The notes: generated by a model not told the origin, from the sequence alone. DNA of 64,000 nucleotides from Enterococcus cecorum DSM 20682 = ATCC 43198 (GCF_000407565.1 NZ_ASWI01000003.1:807501-871500); one strand, 5' to 3'. Counted from the stretch's first letter, positions 41,379-52,297 are shown. Program-made: numbers and translations.

Positions 41379-43576
41379 TAGTGTACATCCTCCATATGTT
41401 TAACACGTGCTGAGATTTCTTTATGACGACCATGCACCATTGGACGAGCTTGTGGATTGCCTAGATAACCACAAGTTCTTTTGACGACATCGCAAGTTCT
41501 TGGATCATGATTATGGCAAACTGGACATTCAAATCCGCGTTCAGTCGGTGTAAAATCGCCCTCGAAACCACACTCGTAACAATGGTCAATCGGTGTATTG
41601 GTGCCTAGATAGCCGACTTTATCATAAGAATAATCCCAGACAGCTTCTAAGGCTTTTGGATTTTGTTGAAGGACTGGATATTCACAATAATGGATGAAGC
41701 CACCAGAGCAATATTTTGGATAGTCTTTTTCAAAATCTAGTTTTTCAAATGGGGTCGGATTTTTACGGACATCATAATGGAAACTATTGGTGTAGTATTC
41801 TTTATCCGTGATATTTTCCACAATCCCGAATTTATACGTATCAAAACGACAGAAACGGTCTGTCAAACTTTCAGAAGGCGTAGAGTAGACGCTGAAGTGA
41901 TAGCCGTATTCATCTCCCCATTGGTCGGCGTGCATCTTTAAGGTCTTAACGATATCAAGGGTAAACTGTTTGGCTTCTGGATTGTGTTCCCAAGCACCTC
42001 CGTAAAAGGCTGAGGCAACTTCATAAAGACCAATATAACCAAGAGACACCGTCGCGCGTTTGTTTCTAAAGAGTTCATCGACATTGCCATTGCGTTTTAA
42101 TCTCTTTCCAAAGGCACCATACATATAAAGAATTGGCGCATTTTGAGGGAGCGCTTCTTTACAACGATTCACGCGATAGACTAAAGCATCTTTCACAATA
42201 TCCAGACGGTCTTCCAAAATACTCCAGAATTTATCAAAATCACCTTGGGCTTCCATCGCAATTCGTGGCAAGTTTAAGGTAACAACACCTAAATTCATCC
42301 GACCGACATTGACTTCTTGACCGTTTTCATCTTTCCAACCCTGTAAGAAAGAACGGCAACCCATTGGCACTTTGAAACTACCCGTTAATTCGACAATCTT
42401 ATCATAGTTTAAAATATCCGGATACATGCGCTTGGTTGCACATTCCAAGGCCAATTGTTTGACATCGTAGTTTGGATCGGTTGGTTCTAAATTCACCCCA
42501 CGTTTAATAGAAAAAATTAATTTAGGGAAGATGGCTGTGCGATGTTCGCGACCTAAACCATCAATCCGAATTTGTAAGATAGCTTTTTGAATTTCCCGTT
42601 CAAACCAATTTGTCCCTAAACCAAAGCCAAGTGAAGTGAAAGGCGTTTGACCATTTGAAGTAAAGAGTGTATTAATTTCATACTCTAAACTTTGCATGGC
42701 ATCATAAATGTCTTTTTTGGTCTTTTTGTAGGCGAATGCTTCTTGACGTTCTTGACCATCAATCCATTCTTTGGCATCTTGTAAATGTTTTTCAAAATTC
42801 AATTTCGCAAAAGGAGCTAATAATTCATCAATGCGGTCACAAGAACAGCCACCATATTGACTAGAAGCTACATTGGCGATGATTTGAGAGATTTGCGCGG
42901 TTGCTGTTTGAATAGATTTAGGTGACTCGACATCTGCATTTCCCATCTTAAAGCCTTCCGTGAGCATACTCTTAAAATCAATTAAGCAGCAATTCGTCAT
43001 TGGGGCATAAGGATGATAATCTAAATCATGATAATGAATTTCCCCTTTTTGATGGGCGTTAGCTACATGAGGCGGCAACATTTTTAGTCCAATTGATTTG
43101 CCGACAATCCCCGCAGTTAAATCCCGTTGCGTATTAAACACATCGCTATCTTTATTGGCATTTTCATTGACGACAGTCTCTTCCTTATTAATCAACTTAC
43201 TAATAGAAAGATTAATATCTGTTGCTTGTTTACGCAGAAAATCGCGATTGGTCCGATAACTAATATATTCTTGCGCTAAGGCTAAAAATGATTTTTCTAA
43301 TAAGAAGTGTTCGACAATATTTTGAATTTCATAAATTTTGACATTGTCGGTAAAACGTTCCGCAATTTCTCGATCTACCAGTTGTACGATTTCCACTAGT
43401 TTTTCGTGTTCTAATGGGGAAAGGGGTTCTTTAAGTTTTTTGCGACCTTTCATCAAAGCATCGTAAATTTTTTCATCATCGAAATCAACCAAGCGGCCAT
43501 CGCGTTTCACGACTTTCATTTTAGATAATTTCTCAGTTACTTCATCTGTCGCAACTGGCATTGCTATATTTAACAA
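41378..43576 (-). CDS. nrdD: Anaerobic ribonucleoside-triphosphate reductase
   Basis: I choose a TTG start at 43576 because AAGGAG lies eight bases before it; the nearest ATG is 15 bp further in and has no site. The 732-residue enzyme has an ATP-cone N-terminus (VVKRDGRLVDFDDEKI), the catalytic barrel with CCLIDFKSML, a C-terminal four-Cys zinc site (CYECGFEGD...ECPVC) and the glycyl-radical motif RTCGYLG. It makes dNTPs without oxygen, with NrdG. Confidence 0.95.
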   Translation of the reverse strand: MLNIAMPVATDEVTEKLSKMKVVKRDGRLVDFDDEKIYDALMKGRKKLKEPLSPLEHEKLVEIVQLVDREIAERFTDNVKIYEIQNIVEHFLLEKSFLALAQEYISYRTNRDFLRKQATDINLSISKLINKEETVVNENANKDSDVFNTQRDLTAGIVGKSIGLKMLPPHVANAHQKGEIHYHDLDYHPYAPMTNCCLIDFKSMLTEGFKMGNADVESPKSIQTATAQISQIIANVASSQYGGCSCDRIDELLAPFAKLNFEKHLQDAKEWIDGQERQEAFAYKKTKKDIYDAMQSLEYEINTLFTSNGQTPFTSLGFGLGTNWFEREIQKAILQIRIDGLGREHRTAIFPKLIFSIKRGVNLEPTDPNYDVKQLALECATKRMYPDILNYDKIVELTGSFKVPMGCRSFLQGWKDENGQEVNVGRMNLGVVTLNLPRIAMEAQGDFDKFWSILEDRLDIVKDALVYRVNRCKEALPQNAPILYMYGAFGKRLKRNGNVDELFRNKRATVSLGYIGLYEVASAFYGGAWEHNPEAKQFTLDIVKTLKMHADQWGDEYGYHFSVYSTPSESLTDRFCRFDTYKFGIVENITDKEYYTNSFHYDVRKNPTPFEKLDFEKDYPKYCSGGFIHYCEYPVLQQNPKALEAVWDYSYDKVGYLGTNTPIDHCYECGFEGDFTPTERGFECPVCHNHDPRTCDVVKRTCGYLGNPQARPMVHGRHKEISARVKHMEDVH

Positions 43577-43717
43577 GCTGCTCACTCCTTCAATCATTTT
43601 CTTCAAATAAAAAGGAAATACTAGACAAAGTGTCAATAATCTCGAAATCAAATTTCTTAAATAGCCAACTTTGTGTATTCCGTAAACATTATCTATAAAT
43701 ATTTTTTATCTGTACCT

Positions 43718-43746
43718 ATGATAAGATAAAGTGAGAAAATTTACAA
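43718..43746 (-). promoter_or_regulatory. nrdD promoter
   Basis: On the minus strand TTGTAA (43741-43746) and TATCAT (43718-43723) are 17 bp apart, giving a leader of about 135 nt before the TTG start. Confidence 0.5.
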
Positions 43747-43803
43747 TCAATATCTTGTACTAGATTACGAATATAAATCTAATTGCACACAATATATAGT
43801 GGT
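43745..43803 (-). promoter_or_regulatory. Pair of NrdR boxes
   Basis: CACAATATATAGTG (43788-43801) and the weaker TCAATATCTTGTA (43747-43759) fit the NrdR consensus. Their centres are 42 bp apart, four helical turns, and they lie at and upstream of the nrdD -35. NrdR represses nrd operons. Confidence 0.65.
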
Positions 43804-44165
43804 ACTTGACAAGAAGAAAGGTTAAAAGTACCAAGCTTCACAAAAGTTGAGAATGTTTCATAATGCTGTGAAACAAATTGAAAAATGACAAAAAATTTTT
43901 TTGACACTAAATTGTTTGAATTGTAAAAAAATTTAAGACAATTATTAGATAAAAATGAAACGAAACATGTGAATCCAAACGAAAAAATAAAATATTAATT
44001 ATTAAAATACAAGCGGAACTGTTAACAATAATGCGGTTATAAAATCAATTTATAAGCAAATGTTGATTGAAGTTAAAAAACATCTAACTTATGTGAAATT
44101 GTGAATTTGTTGCTGTGTGTAAATGACGATAAGAAAATGTTATAACAGAAAATATTTTGAATATA

Positions 44166-44194
44166 TTGACATCCGCTAGATAAAAAATTATAAT
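44166..44194 (+). promoter_or_regulatory. Consensus promoter of the opp operon
   Basis: TTGACA (44166-44171) and TATAAT (44189-44194) with exactly 17 bp between, 71 bp before the oppA start. The 43.65-44.16 kb stretch holds the nrd control region, an inverted repeat GGTACTT/AAGTACC (43801-43832) and otherwise AT-rich DNA with no gene. Confidence 0.85.
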
Positions 44195-44265
44195 TTTCTT
44201 AATCTATCTTAATATTTTTATAGCTTTATGAACTTTTTATGAACAAAAAGAGGGGAGAATGCAAT

Positions 44266-46260
44266 ATGAGCAATAAAATGAAAAAAATCGTAGTGCCATC
44301 TTTATTATTATCAAGTACTGTTTTATTGGCAGCTTGTTCTGGTGGTGACAAAAAGGCTTCAGATTCTGGAAAGGGAGAATCTAATTATTCTTACGTCTAT
44401 AGCACCGATATTAATAGCTTAGACTATACTTTCTCATCACGAAGTTCAAATAGTGACCACTTCGCAAATTTCATTGATGGTTTGTTGGAAAATGACGAGT
44501 ATGGTAATTTGAAACCTGCGCTAGCTAAATCATGGGAAGTAAGTGACGATGGCTTAACCTACACTTATCACCTACGTAAAGGCGTAAAATGGGTAGATAG
44601 TGAAGGAAATGACTACGCAGAAGTAAAAGCTCAAGACTGGGTAACTGCTTTGAAACATGCCGTTGATGTAAAATCTGAAACTTTATATGTTGTTCAAGAT
44701 AGTATTAAAGGTTTAGATGACTATGTCAAAGGGGTAACGAAAGACTTTTCTACTGTTGGGGTTAAAGCAGTAGATGACTATACTTTACAATATACGTTAA
44801 CTCGTCCAGAAAGCTTCTGGAATTCTAAATTAACTTACGGTATCATGTGTCCAGTGAATGAAGAATTCTTAAAATCTAAAGGTAAAGACTTCGGGCAACC
44901 TACACCAGATAGCATTCTATATAACGGTGCTTACATTTTAACAAACAATACTGCCAAATCAGTAATTGAATATAAGAAGAACGAATCTTATTGGGATAAA
45001 AAACATGTCTACATTGATAATGTAAAATTAACTTACTTTGATGGAAGCAATCCTGATTCGCTATTTAAAGAATTTGATCAAGGTAACTATTCAACTGCAC
45101 GTGTATATCCTAACTCAGGTGGTTATAAAGATGTAGAAGCTAAATACGGTGATGCGATTAACTTCTCACAACCAAATGGTTCAACATTTAATATGACCTT
45201 TAACTTTGATCGTAAAGCATACAGTGCAACATCTAAGAAAACAGATGCTGAAAAAGATAGTACTCATAAAGCTATTATGAATAAGAACTTCCGTCTAGCT
45301 TTAGAATTTGCGTTAAATAAAGAAGAATATATTGCGCAAAACGTTGGTAAAACTGGTGCAGCACAAGGTATCCGTAATATGTTAATACCATCTCAATTCG
45401 TAACAGTTGACGGTAAAGATTATGGTGAAGTTGTACAAGAAAAATTAGCCAAATTAGACCCAGATACCTTTAGCGATGTGAAATTAGCGGATAGCCAAGA
45501 AGGTTGGTTCAATGCTGATAAAGCGAAATCTTTATTTGAAAAAGCAAAATCTGAACTACAAGCGCAAGGCGTACAATTCCCAATTCACCTAGACTTACCT
45601 CAAGATGAAAAATCTGAAGTTTTAGTGAACCAAGCAAAATCATTGAAGCACTCAATTGAATCGACATTAGGTAAAGATAATGTCGTGATTGATATTCAAT
45701 TATTAAACGAAGATAAATATCTTGCTGCTACTTATCAAGCAACAACAGCAGCAGATAAAGACTACGATATCTCTACTGCTTCTGGTTGGGGCCCTGACTA
45801 CTTAGATCCATCAACTTACTTAGACATCTATAATTCAAGATCAGGTGCTCAATTGGATAACTTAGGTTTACAACCATCTGAAACAGCTAAAGATAATCCA
45901 TCTGCTCAAGTAGTAAATGAATTAAAATTAGCGGAATATGATGCTTTATTAGACAAAGCTGCAAAAATCACTGCAGTTGAAGATGTGAATAAACGTTATG
46001 ATGCTTATGCAGATGCTGAAGCTTGGTTATCAGCAAATGCTTTACAAATTCCTATCCAAGCTGGTGGTGCAGTTCCAAGTGTATCTAAGATTGTACCATT
46101 CACTAGACAATTTAGTTGGTGTGGTATGGCTGCTACAAATGCATCATACAAATTCAAAGGTATGAAACTTCAAGACAAAGCTGTAACTACCAAACAATAT
46201 CAAAAAGCTTTGAAGAATTGGGAAGAAAAAAGACTAGAAACAGCTGAAAATACGAAGTAA
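44266..46260 (+). CDS. oppA: Oligopeptide ABC transporter substrate-binding lipoprotein (AmiA-like)
   Basis: ATG 44266 follows GAGGGGAGA; the earlier in-frame ATG is rejected. The 664-residue protein has a lipoprotein signal with the lipobox LLAAC, then an SBP_bac_5 domain (LKPALAKSWEVSDDGLTYTY, LRKGVKW). The C-terminus is basic. It captures peptides outside the membrane for OppBCDF. The size matches the AmiA/OppA group of lactobacilli and streptococci. An intercistronic terminator follows, so it should be made in excess over the permease. Confidence 0.93.
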   Translation: MSNKMKKIVVPSLLLSSTVLLAACSGGDKKASDSGKGESNYSYVYSTDINSLDYTFSSRSSNSDHFANFIDGLLENDEYGNLKPALAKSWEVSDDGLTYTYHLRKGVKWVDSEGNDYAEVKAQDWVTALKHAVDVKSETLYVVQDSIKGLDDYVKGVTKDFSTVGVKAVDDYTLQYTLTRPESFWNSKLTYGIMCPVNEEFLKSKGKDFGQPTPDSILYNGAYILTNNTAKSVIEYKKNESYWDKKHVYIDNVKLTYFDGSNPDSLFKEFDQGNYSTARVYPNSGGYKDVEAKYGDAINFSQPNGSTFNMTFNFDRKAYSATSKKTDAEKDSTHKAIMNKNFRLALEFALNKEEYIAQNVGKTGAAQGIRNMLIPSQFVTVDGKDYGEVVQEKLAKLDPDTFSDVKLADSQEGWFNADKAKSLFEKAKSELQAQGVQFPIHLDLPQDEKSEVLVNQAKSLKHSIESTLGKDNVVIDIQLLNEDKYLAATYQATTAADKDYDISTASGWGPDYLDPSTYLDIYNSRSGAQLDNLGLQPSETAKDNPSAQVVNELKLAEYDALLDKAAKITAVEDVNKRYDAYADAEAWLSANALQIPIQAGGAVPSVSKIVPFTRQFSWCGMAATNASYKFKGMKLQDKAVTTKQYQKALKNWEEKRLETAENTK

Positions 46261-46280
46261 AATGTGTTAAAATACTAAAG

Positions 46281-46325
46281 GAGTAGAAAGGGCGAAAAAT
46301 TAAAAAAGCCCTTTTTACTCTTTTT
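46281..46325 (+). terminator. Attenuating terminator between oppA and oppB
   Basis: GAGTAGAAAGGGC pairs with GCCCTTTTTACTC (one mismatch) and is followed by TTTTT. Confidence 0.85.
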
Positions 46326-46378
46326 AATCAGTGTAATTAGTGCTATCATAGTAAGTGATTTTTGTAGGAAATTTTGCG

Positions 46379-46421
46379 CCGTTGAGAATGAAAGTCTAAG
46401 GATGATTTTTATTCTCAACGG
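46379..46421 (+). repeat. Perfect 11-bp inverted repeat between oppA and oppB
   Basis: CCGTTGAGAAT and ATTCTCAACGG enclose 21 nt. There is no T run, so it is not a terminator; an operator or mRNA-stabilising hairpin is possible. The remaining 150 bp to oppB show no gene. Confidence 0.6.
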
Positions 46422-46576
46422 AAATACAAATTTTCTTGTAAAAATTGAGCTATTTTGGTAGTCTCTATTTAAAAAGATATGCTTTGAAAGTGGTTATAAA
46501 TGAATTGGGAAAAATATCGGCCAAAAGTTTAATAATTAATATTTCGAGGCATATTGATAATTTAGGAGGAAGCTGA

Positions 46577-48064
46577 GTGAATAAACGTTATCTACTCTTT
46601 CGTATTTTGCGTTCGATCGTGAGTATCTTTTTAGTAACTACGATCACTTATGTATTAATTTATACGTTAGTGCCGCGAAATACCATCTTTAAAGAGGACT
46701 CTACGTATTCTAAATTAAAAGCCCATCCAGATGAATTGGCCAACTATGAAAATACGGCCTTTGATCGCATGGGTTATATTGAGTATCTAGACTCTCGTGA
46801 TTTAGTCAAAGAGGTACGTAAAGAATACAAAGAGGCAACTGCAAAACCAAGCAAGGAAAACAAATCTTTGTATCAAAAATGGGCCAAAGAAAATGGCTGG
46901 AAATTAGGGATTTTTCCTGAAAGTGGTCGTTACTATGCGACAAAAGATATTCCATTATTAAAACGTATTTGGAATTTCTATTCAAATTTGATAGTAATTG
47001 ACCATCCATGGAAAGTGAAAGACCCATCTAATCCGGATTTGAAACGCTATTTGAAGATTGAAAAAGATCCAATGGTTGGTTGGGCTTTAGTCGGATCAGG
47101 TACGCAATATAAGTATCAAATCTACTTCAATGGTCAATTTCCATTTATCCACCAAAATATCATCCACATCAATCTAGGAACTTCTTATCCAACGTTCTCT
47201 GGACAAAGTGTGTCAGATGTCTTATTTGGTGGCCAAGGACAAACGGTGAGTGAGGAAATTACTTTAGCAGATGGCAAGACCATGCGTTCTTCTGCCAATA
47301 TTTACACTCGCCAATACAAAAATTCAAATAAAATTTCATCTCGTGAAAAAGCAATGTATCATGATAACTATGTGCAAACAAAACCAAACTACAAAGACCC
47401 TTCGATGATTTCTATTTCATTTAGAATGGGTGCCTTAGCAGTGGTGATTGCTTATCTTATCGGGGTGCCTATGGCGATGGTAATGGCGCGTTTGAAAGGT
47501 AAACTACCCGACAAGATTGGTATTGCGTTAGTAACGGTTATGATTTCAGCACCGTCACTAGCCTTTGTCTACTTCTTTAGATATCTAGGAAATACCTTAT
47601 TTGGTTTACCATTATCTTTCCCAACTTATGGTGCAGGGGATATTAAATCCTATATCTTACCAACCTTTATCTTAGGGTTCTTAAATGTGTCTGGTTTAGT
47701 TATTTGGGTTCGTCGTTATATGATTGACCAACAGTCTGCAGATTATGTTAAATTTGCCAAATCAAAAGGGTTGACCTCTAAAGAAATTTCGCGTCGTCAT
47801 ATCTTCAAAAACGCCGTGATTCCAATTGCCAATGGTATTCCAGGTAGTATCATTTTATCTATCGCTGGGGCAACCATCACGGAGACGATTTTCGCCGTTC
47901 CTGGTATGGGTAAAATGTTACCAGATGCGATTCTTTCACATAATAACCCATTAACGGTAGCGATTGTCTTTATCTTCACAGTCGTTGGGGTATTAGCTGT
48001 ATTATTAGGTGACCTATTAATGGTTTACTTAGATCCACGTATTAAATTGTCAGGAGGAGATTAG
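46577..48064 (+). CDS. oppB: Oligopeptide permease subunit (AmiC-like)
   Basis: GTG 46577 follows AGGAGG. The 495-residue protein has one N-terminal helix, a large external insert (about 30-270) and then the BPD_transp_1 permease domain with the EAA-type loop ([20 protein letters not shown]). Classical OppB is about 310 residues; the long insert is the AmiC form. Confidence 0.92.
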   Translation: MNKRYLLFRILRSIVSIFLVTTITYVLIYTLVPRNTIFKEDSTYSKLKAHPDELANYENTAFDRMGYIEYLDSRDLVKEVRKEYKEATAKPSKENKSLYQKWAKENGWKLGIFPESGRYYATKDIPLLKRIWNFYSNLIVIDHPWKVKDPSNPDLKRYLKIEKDPMVGWALVGSGTQYKYQIYFNGQFPFIHQNIIHINLGTSYPTFSGQSVSDVLFGGQGQTVSEEITLADGKTMRSSANIYTRQYKNSNKISSREKAMYHDNYVQTKPNYKDPSMISISFRMGALAVVIAYLIGVPMAMVMARLKGKLPDKIGIALVTVMISAPSLAFVYFFRYLGNTLFGLPLSFPTYGAGDIKSYILPTFILGFLNVSGLVIWVRRYMIDQQSADYVKFAKSKGLTSKEISRRHIFKNAVIPIANGIPGSIILSIAGATITETIFAVPGMGKMLPDAILSHNNPLTVAIVFIFTVVGVLAVLLGDLLMVYLDPRIKLSGGD

Positions 48065-48066
48065 AA

Positions 48067-49002
48067 TTGGAAAAGTTAAATCAAATCAGCCAAGAAGATT
48101 TTAACTTTGTGTCGATTGATACGATTAATTCTGAAAAAATCGATACGCCGAAGTATTCCTACTGGCGATCAGTGGCACGAAAGTTTTTCTCAAGTAAAGT
48201 AGCCATTACGATGCTGGTATTACTTGTATTAATTATTTTGATGAGTTTCATCCAACCGCTATTTAGTGGTTATGATTTCATGAATGTATCAAATATCAAT
48301 AACTTCGATGCACGTTATAATCCACCAAGTGCTGAGAACTGGTTCGGTACCGATGCCAACGGTCAATCATTATTCGATGCGGTTTGGGCAGGTGCGAGAA
48401 CTTCTATCTTAATCAGTGTGTTAGCTACAACAATTACCACAACGATTGGCGTTATTGTAGGGGCACTTTGGGGTGTTAGCAAAAAAGTGGACCGTGTCAT
48501 GATTGAAGTGTATAACGTCATTTCAAACGTACCTTCACTATTAATCATTATCGTTTTAGCCTATGCCTTTGGTAGTGGTTTTTGGAATTTAGTCTTTGCG
48601 ATGTGTGTAACAAACTGGATCGGGACAGCTTACTTTATTCGGGTACAAGTAATGATTATGCGTGATCGTGAATATAATTTAGCATCCCGTAATTTAGGGA
48701 CACCTGTACCACGAATGATTAGTAAGAATATCTTGCCGTATTTGATTTCTGTTGTGATGACAGATATTTCTCGTACGTTACCAGGATTCATCTCAGCAGA
48801 AACTTTTCTTTCATTCTTAGGCGTTGGGTTGAGTGCAGATGTACCTTCGTTAGGACGTATTATTTCTAAATACACACCGAATATTAGTAACTATCCATAC
48901 TTGTTCTGGATTCCAGTTGCAGTTTTAGCGTTAGTATCTATTTCATTATATATCGTAGGTCAAACATTAGCTGATGCAACGGATCCAAGAACGCACTTAT
49001 AA
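48067..49002 (+). CDS. oppC: Oligopeptide permease subunit (AmiD-like)
   Basis: TTG 48067, seven bases after GGAGGA, starts a 311-residue protein. It has a cytoplasmic N-terminus, the OppC N-terminal helix, [20 protein letters not shown] and the permease domain with [12 protein letters not shown]. It pairs with the AmiC-like subunit to form the channel. Confidence 0.93.
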   Translation: MEKLNQISQEDFNFVSIDTINSEKIDTPKYSYWRSVARKFFSSKVAITMLVLLVLIILMSFIQPLFSGYDFMNVSNINNFDARYNPPSAENWFGTDANGQSLFDAVWAGARTSILISVLATTITTTIGVIVGALWGVSKKVDRVMIEVYNVISNVPSLLIIIVLAYAFGSGFWNLVFAMCVTNWIGTAYFIRVQVMIMRDREYNLASRNLGTPVPRMISKNILPYLISVVMTDISRTLPGFISAETFLSFLGVGLSADVPSLGRIISKYTPNISNYPYLFWIPVAVLALVSISLYIVGQTLADATDPRTHL

Positions 49003-49016
49003 GGAGGACACAGAAA

Positions 49017-50093
49017 ATGAGTAAGACGATATTAACGGCTGAAAATGTTTCAGTGAGCTTCCAAGTCAGAAAACGTCAATTAAAGGCCATTCGGAATGTC
49101 TCACTGAGCTTAGAAGAAGGCGAAATCTTAGCAATCGTAGGTGAATCTGGTTCAGGGAAATCAGTATTAACCAAAACATTTACTGGGATGTTAGAACAAA
49201 ACGGACGTGTCAGTGAAGGAACCATTACTTATGATGGAAAAGTCCTAACTGATTATAAAACCGATAAAGATTGGGAAAATATTCGCGGGAAAGAAATTGC
49301 AACCATTTTCCAAGATCCAATGACTTCTTTAAACCCAATTAGAACGATTGGCTCACAGATTGCCGAAGTAATTATCAAACACCGCGGCAAAACACCAAAA
49401 GAAGCGAAACAACTAGCCATTGAATTAATGGAAAAAACGGGTATTCCAAATGCAGCTCAACGTTATGATGAATATCCTTTCCAATATTCTGGAGGGATGC
49501 GTCAACGGATTGTTATCGCGATTGCCTTGGCATGTCGCCCAAAAATATTGATTTGTGACGAACCAACTACTGCGCTAGACGTGACAATTCAAGCACAAAT
49601 TTTAGACTTGATTAAAGATTTACAAAAAGAATATGGATTTACGACCATCTTTATCACGCACGATTTAGGGGTTGTGGCATCCATTGCTGACCGAGTAGCT
49701 GTTATGTATGCGGGTCAAATTATTGAAATTGGTAAGTCAGAAGAAATTTTCTACAATCCAAAGCATCCATATACTTGGAGCTTATTATCTTCTCTTCCAC
49801 AATTGAGTGAAAAAGGGGAAGAATTATACTACGTGCCAGGGACACCACCTTCTTTATACAAAGAGATTGCTGGAGATGCCTTTGCCTTCCGTAGTCCATA
49901 TGCGATGGAAATTGACTTCAAAGCGGAGCCACCGATGTTTGAAGTAAGTCCGACACATTTTGCCAAGACTTGGTTACTCGACCCTCGAGCACCAAAAGTC
50001 GACACACCTGAAAAAATTAAGCAACTTCATGAGCGGATGGTTCAACTAACGCAAGAAATTGATGCTGATGATTTTGAAGAAGGGGTGAACTAA
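49017..50093 (+). CDS. oppD: Oligopeptide transporter ATPase (AmiE-like)
   Basis: A 358-residue ABC ATPase with GESGSGKS (Walker A), SGGMRQR (signature), ILICDEPT (Walker B) and a C-terminal oligopeptide/dipeptide transporter extension that starts near LPQLSEKGEELYYVPGTPP. An AAGGAGG site precedes ATG 49017. Confidence 0.95.
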   Translation: MSKTILTAENVSVSFQVRKRQLKAIRNVSLSLEEGEILAIVGESGSGKSVLTKTFTGMLEQNGRVSEGTITYDGKVLTDYKTDKDWENIRGKEIATIFQDPMTSLNPIRTIGSQIAEVIIKHRGKTPKEAKQLAIELMEKTGIPNAAQRYDEYPFQYSGGMRQRIVIAIALACRPKILICDEPTTALDVTIQAQILDLIKDLQKEYGFTTIFITHDLGVVASIADRVAVMYAGQIIEIGKSEEIFYNPKHPYTWSLLSSLPQLSEKGEELYYVPGTPPSLYKEIAGDAFAFRSPYAMEIDFKAEPPMFEVSPTHFAKTWLLDPRAPKVDTPEKIKQLHERMVQLTQEIDADDFEEGVN

Positions 50094-50096
50094 TTC

Positions 50097-51035
50097 GTGA
50101 CTGAAAACAAAGAAGTATTATTATCGATTAAAGACTTAGAAATTGCCTTTGGTGAAGGAAAGAGTCGTTTTGTGGCAGTTAAAAACGCTAATTTCGATAT
50201 CTATAAAGGGGAAACTTTCTCATTAGTAGGCGAATCTGGTTCAGGGAAAACAACGATTGGTCGCGCAATTGTAGGATTAAATCCAACAAGTAAAGGCGAA
50301 ATCAATTTTAAAGGTGAAAAGATTAATGGTGGAATTAGTAAACAAAAACGTCATGAAATCATCCAACAAATTCAAATGATTTTCCAAGATCCATCAGCTT
50401 CTCTAAATGAACGTGCCACGGTTGATTACATTATCTCTGAAGGGTTGTACAACTATAAATTGTATAAAGATGATGCGGACCGTGAAGCAAAAGTACGTGC
50501 AATGTTAGAAAAAGTCGGACTACTACCTGAACATATGTATCGTTATCCACATGAGTTCTCAGGTGGTCAACGTCAACGTATCGGGATTGCGCGTGCGATG
50601 ATTATGGAACCGGAACTAGTCGTAGCGGATGAACCGATTTCAGCGCTAGACGTATCGATTCGTGCCCAAGTCTTAAACTTATTAAAAGAAGCCCAAAGAG
50701 AACGTGGCGTAACCTATCTATTTATCGCCCATGACTTATCAGTGGTACGTTTTATCTCAGATCGAATCGCGGTTATCTATCGTGGTGAAATCGTGGAACT
50801 AGCCGAAGCGGAAGAATTATTCAATCATCCAATTCATCCGTATACGCGCGCACTTTTATCTGCTGTACCAATTCCTGACCCAATTTTGGCGAAAAAGAAA
50901 AAATTGCATGTCTATGATCCAAGTGTGCACGATTATTCTGTAGATAAGCCAACTTTTGAAGAAGTAGTACCAGGGCATTTCGTTTACGGAAACAAAGCCG
51001 AAATCGAAAAATATCGTGCAGAATACAACGATTAA
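50097..51035 (+). CDS. oppF: Oligopeptide transporter ATPase (AmiF-like)
   Basis: GTG 50097 lies three bases after oppD. The 312-residue ATPase has [16 protein letters not shown] and LVVADEPI motifs and a short C-terminal extension. It completes the permease with OppD. Confidence 0.95.
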   Translation: MTENKEVLLSIKDLEIAFGEGKSRFVAVKNANFDIYKGETFSLVGESGSGKTTIGRAIVGLNPTSKGEINFKGEKINGGISKQKRHEIIQQIQMIFQDPSASLNERATVDYIISEGLYNYKLYKDDADREAKVRAMLEKVGLLPEHMYRYPHEFSGGQRQRIGIARAMIMEPELVVADEPISALDVSIRAQVLNLLKEAQRERGVTYLFIAHDLSVVRFISDRIAVIYRGEIVELAEAEELFNHPIHPYTRALLSAVPIPDPILAKKKKLHVYDPSVHDYSVDKPTFEEVVPGHFVYGNKAEIEKYRAEYND

Positions 51036-51045
51036 GAATGATATT

Positions 51046-51076
51046 GAAAAAAAGGGGGGGCTTGCTCTCCTTTTTT
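51046..51076 (+). terminator. Terminator of the opp operon
   Basis: AAAAAAGG...CCTTTTTT encloses a G-rich and CTTGCTCT loop; T-rich end. Confidence 0.65.
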
Positions 51077-51109
51077 CATGAAATGACATATATAGAAAGA
51101 AGGATTTTG

Positions 51110-52192
51110 ATGTTAGAGCAAAAGGATGAACAATTATTAATTGACTTAACTTCAGCTCGAGGTGTACCAGGCAATGAAGAAGTACGTGAAGTCTTTAAAA
51201 CTTATGCCAAAGACTATGCGGACGAAATCATTTTTGATGGTTTAGGTAGTGTGATTGCCAAACACGGTCAAGATGAAAATAGTCCACGTATCTTTATTTC
51301 AGGACATATGGATGAAGTTGGCTTTATGGTTACCAAAATTACGGAAAAAGGCTTCATCGAATTTCAAACATTAGGCGGCTGGTGGTCACAAGTGATGCTC
51401 GCTCAACAAGTTGAAATTAAAACCCGCGAAGGTAAACTAATTCATGGGGTTATTGGGTGCAAACCACCTCATGTCTTAAGTGTAGAAGCGCGTAACAAAC
51501 CATATGATATTAAAGATATGTTTATTGATGTCGGCGGCTCAAGTGAAGAAGAAGTGAAATCATGGGGTGTCCGTCCTGGCGATATGATTACACCGTATAT
51601 CGAATATAAACGATTAAATGATAGTAAGTTCCTTTTAGCCAAAGCCTGGGATAACCGTGTCGGAACTGCCGTGGCTTTACGTGTGCTAGAAAACTTAGCT
51701 AAAGACGGCCATCCAAACCAATTATTTGCTGGTAGTGATGTCATGGAAGAAGTCGGCTTACGTGGGGCAAGAACAAGTACTTATCTTGCTAATCCAGAAA
51801 TTGCCTTTGCGCTTGATACCGGTACAGCAGGTGATACTCCAGGAATGACACCAAAAGAAGCAGATTCTGTATTAGGCAAAGGACCACAAATCTTGATTTT
51901 CGATGCTTCAATGGTTCCTCATAAGAAATTATTGAACTTTGTCACCGATGTAGCCGAAGAATTAGAAATTCCATTCCAATATACGGTTATTGCTGGTGGG
52001 GGTACAGATGCAGGTCAAATGCACTTAACCCGTCAAGGTATTCCATCTTTAGCGATTACCGTACCTGTCCGTTATCTACATTCCCATACTTCCGTGATTC
52101 ATGAAGATGACTATCTAAATACGGTTAAATTAGTCACAGAAGTCGTTCGTCGTCTAGACCGCACCACTGTTGACCAAATCTTAAGCTATTAA
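51110..52192 (+). CDS. pepA: M42 family glutamyl aminopeptidase
   Basis: ATG 51110 follows GAAGGA; the longer frame would run through the opp terminator. The 360-residue enzyme has SGHMDEVGFMV, DVMEEVGLRGART and LHSHTSVIHEDD, the two-metal residues of the FrvX/YsdC group. It would release N-terminal acidic or other residues from peptides, fitting a place next to the peptide permease. Confidence 0.88.
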   Translation: MLEQKDEQLLIDLTSARGVPGNEEVREVFKTYAKDYADEIIFDGLGSVIAKHGQDENSPRIFISGHMDEVGFMVTKITEKGFIEFQTLGGWWSQVMLAQQVEIKTREGKLIHGVIGCKPPHVLSVEARNKPYDIKDMFIDVGGSSEEEVKSWGVRPGDMITPYIEYKRLNDSKFLLAKAWDNRVGTAVALRVLENLAKDGHPNQLFAGSDVMEEVGLRGARTSTYLANPEIAFALDTGTAGDTPGMTPKEADSVLGKGPQILIFDASMVPHKKLLNFVTDVAEELEIPFQYTVIAGGGTDAGQMHLTRQGIPSLAITVPVRYLHSHTSVIHEDDYLNTVKLVTEVVRRLDRTTVDQILSY

Positions 52193-52198
52193 TTTTCA

Positions 52199-52235
52199 AA
52201 GGCTATCCTACTCAATATGGGGAGGGTAGCTTTTT
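52199..52235 (+). terminator. Terminator after the M42 peptidase
   Basis: GGCTATCCT pairs with AGGGTAGC (one mismatch); TTTTT follows. Confidence 0.7.
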
Positions 52236-52297
52236 GACATAGTTTCGATTATTTCTATTTTTGGTTCAGATAGTGGATTCATAAAGGAATTGAGTTT

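Noticed and set aside
43919-43933. CodY-like sequence upstream of oppA
   Set aside because: It matches only 12 of 15 positions in very A/T-rich DNA, where chance matches are expected.
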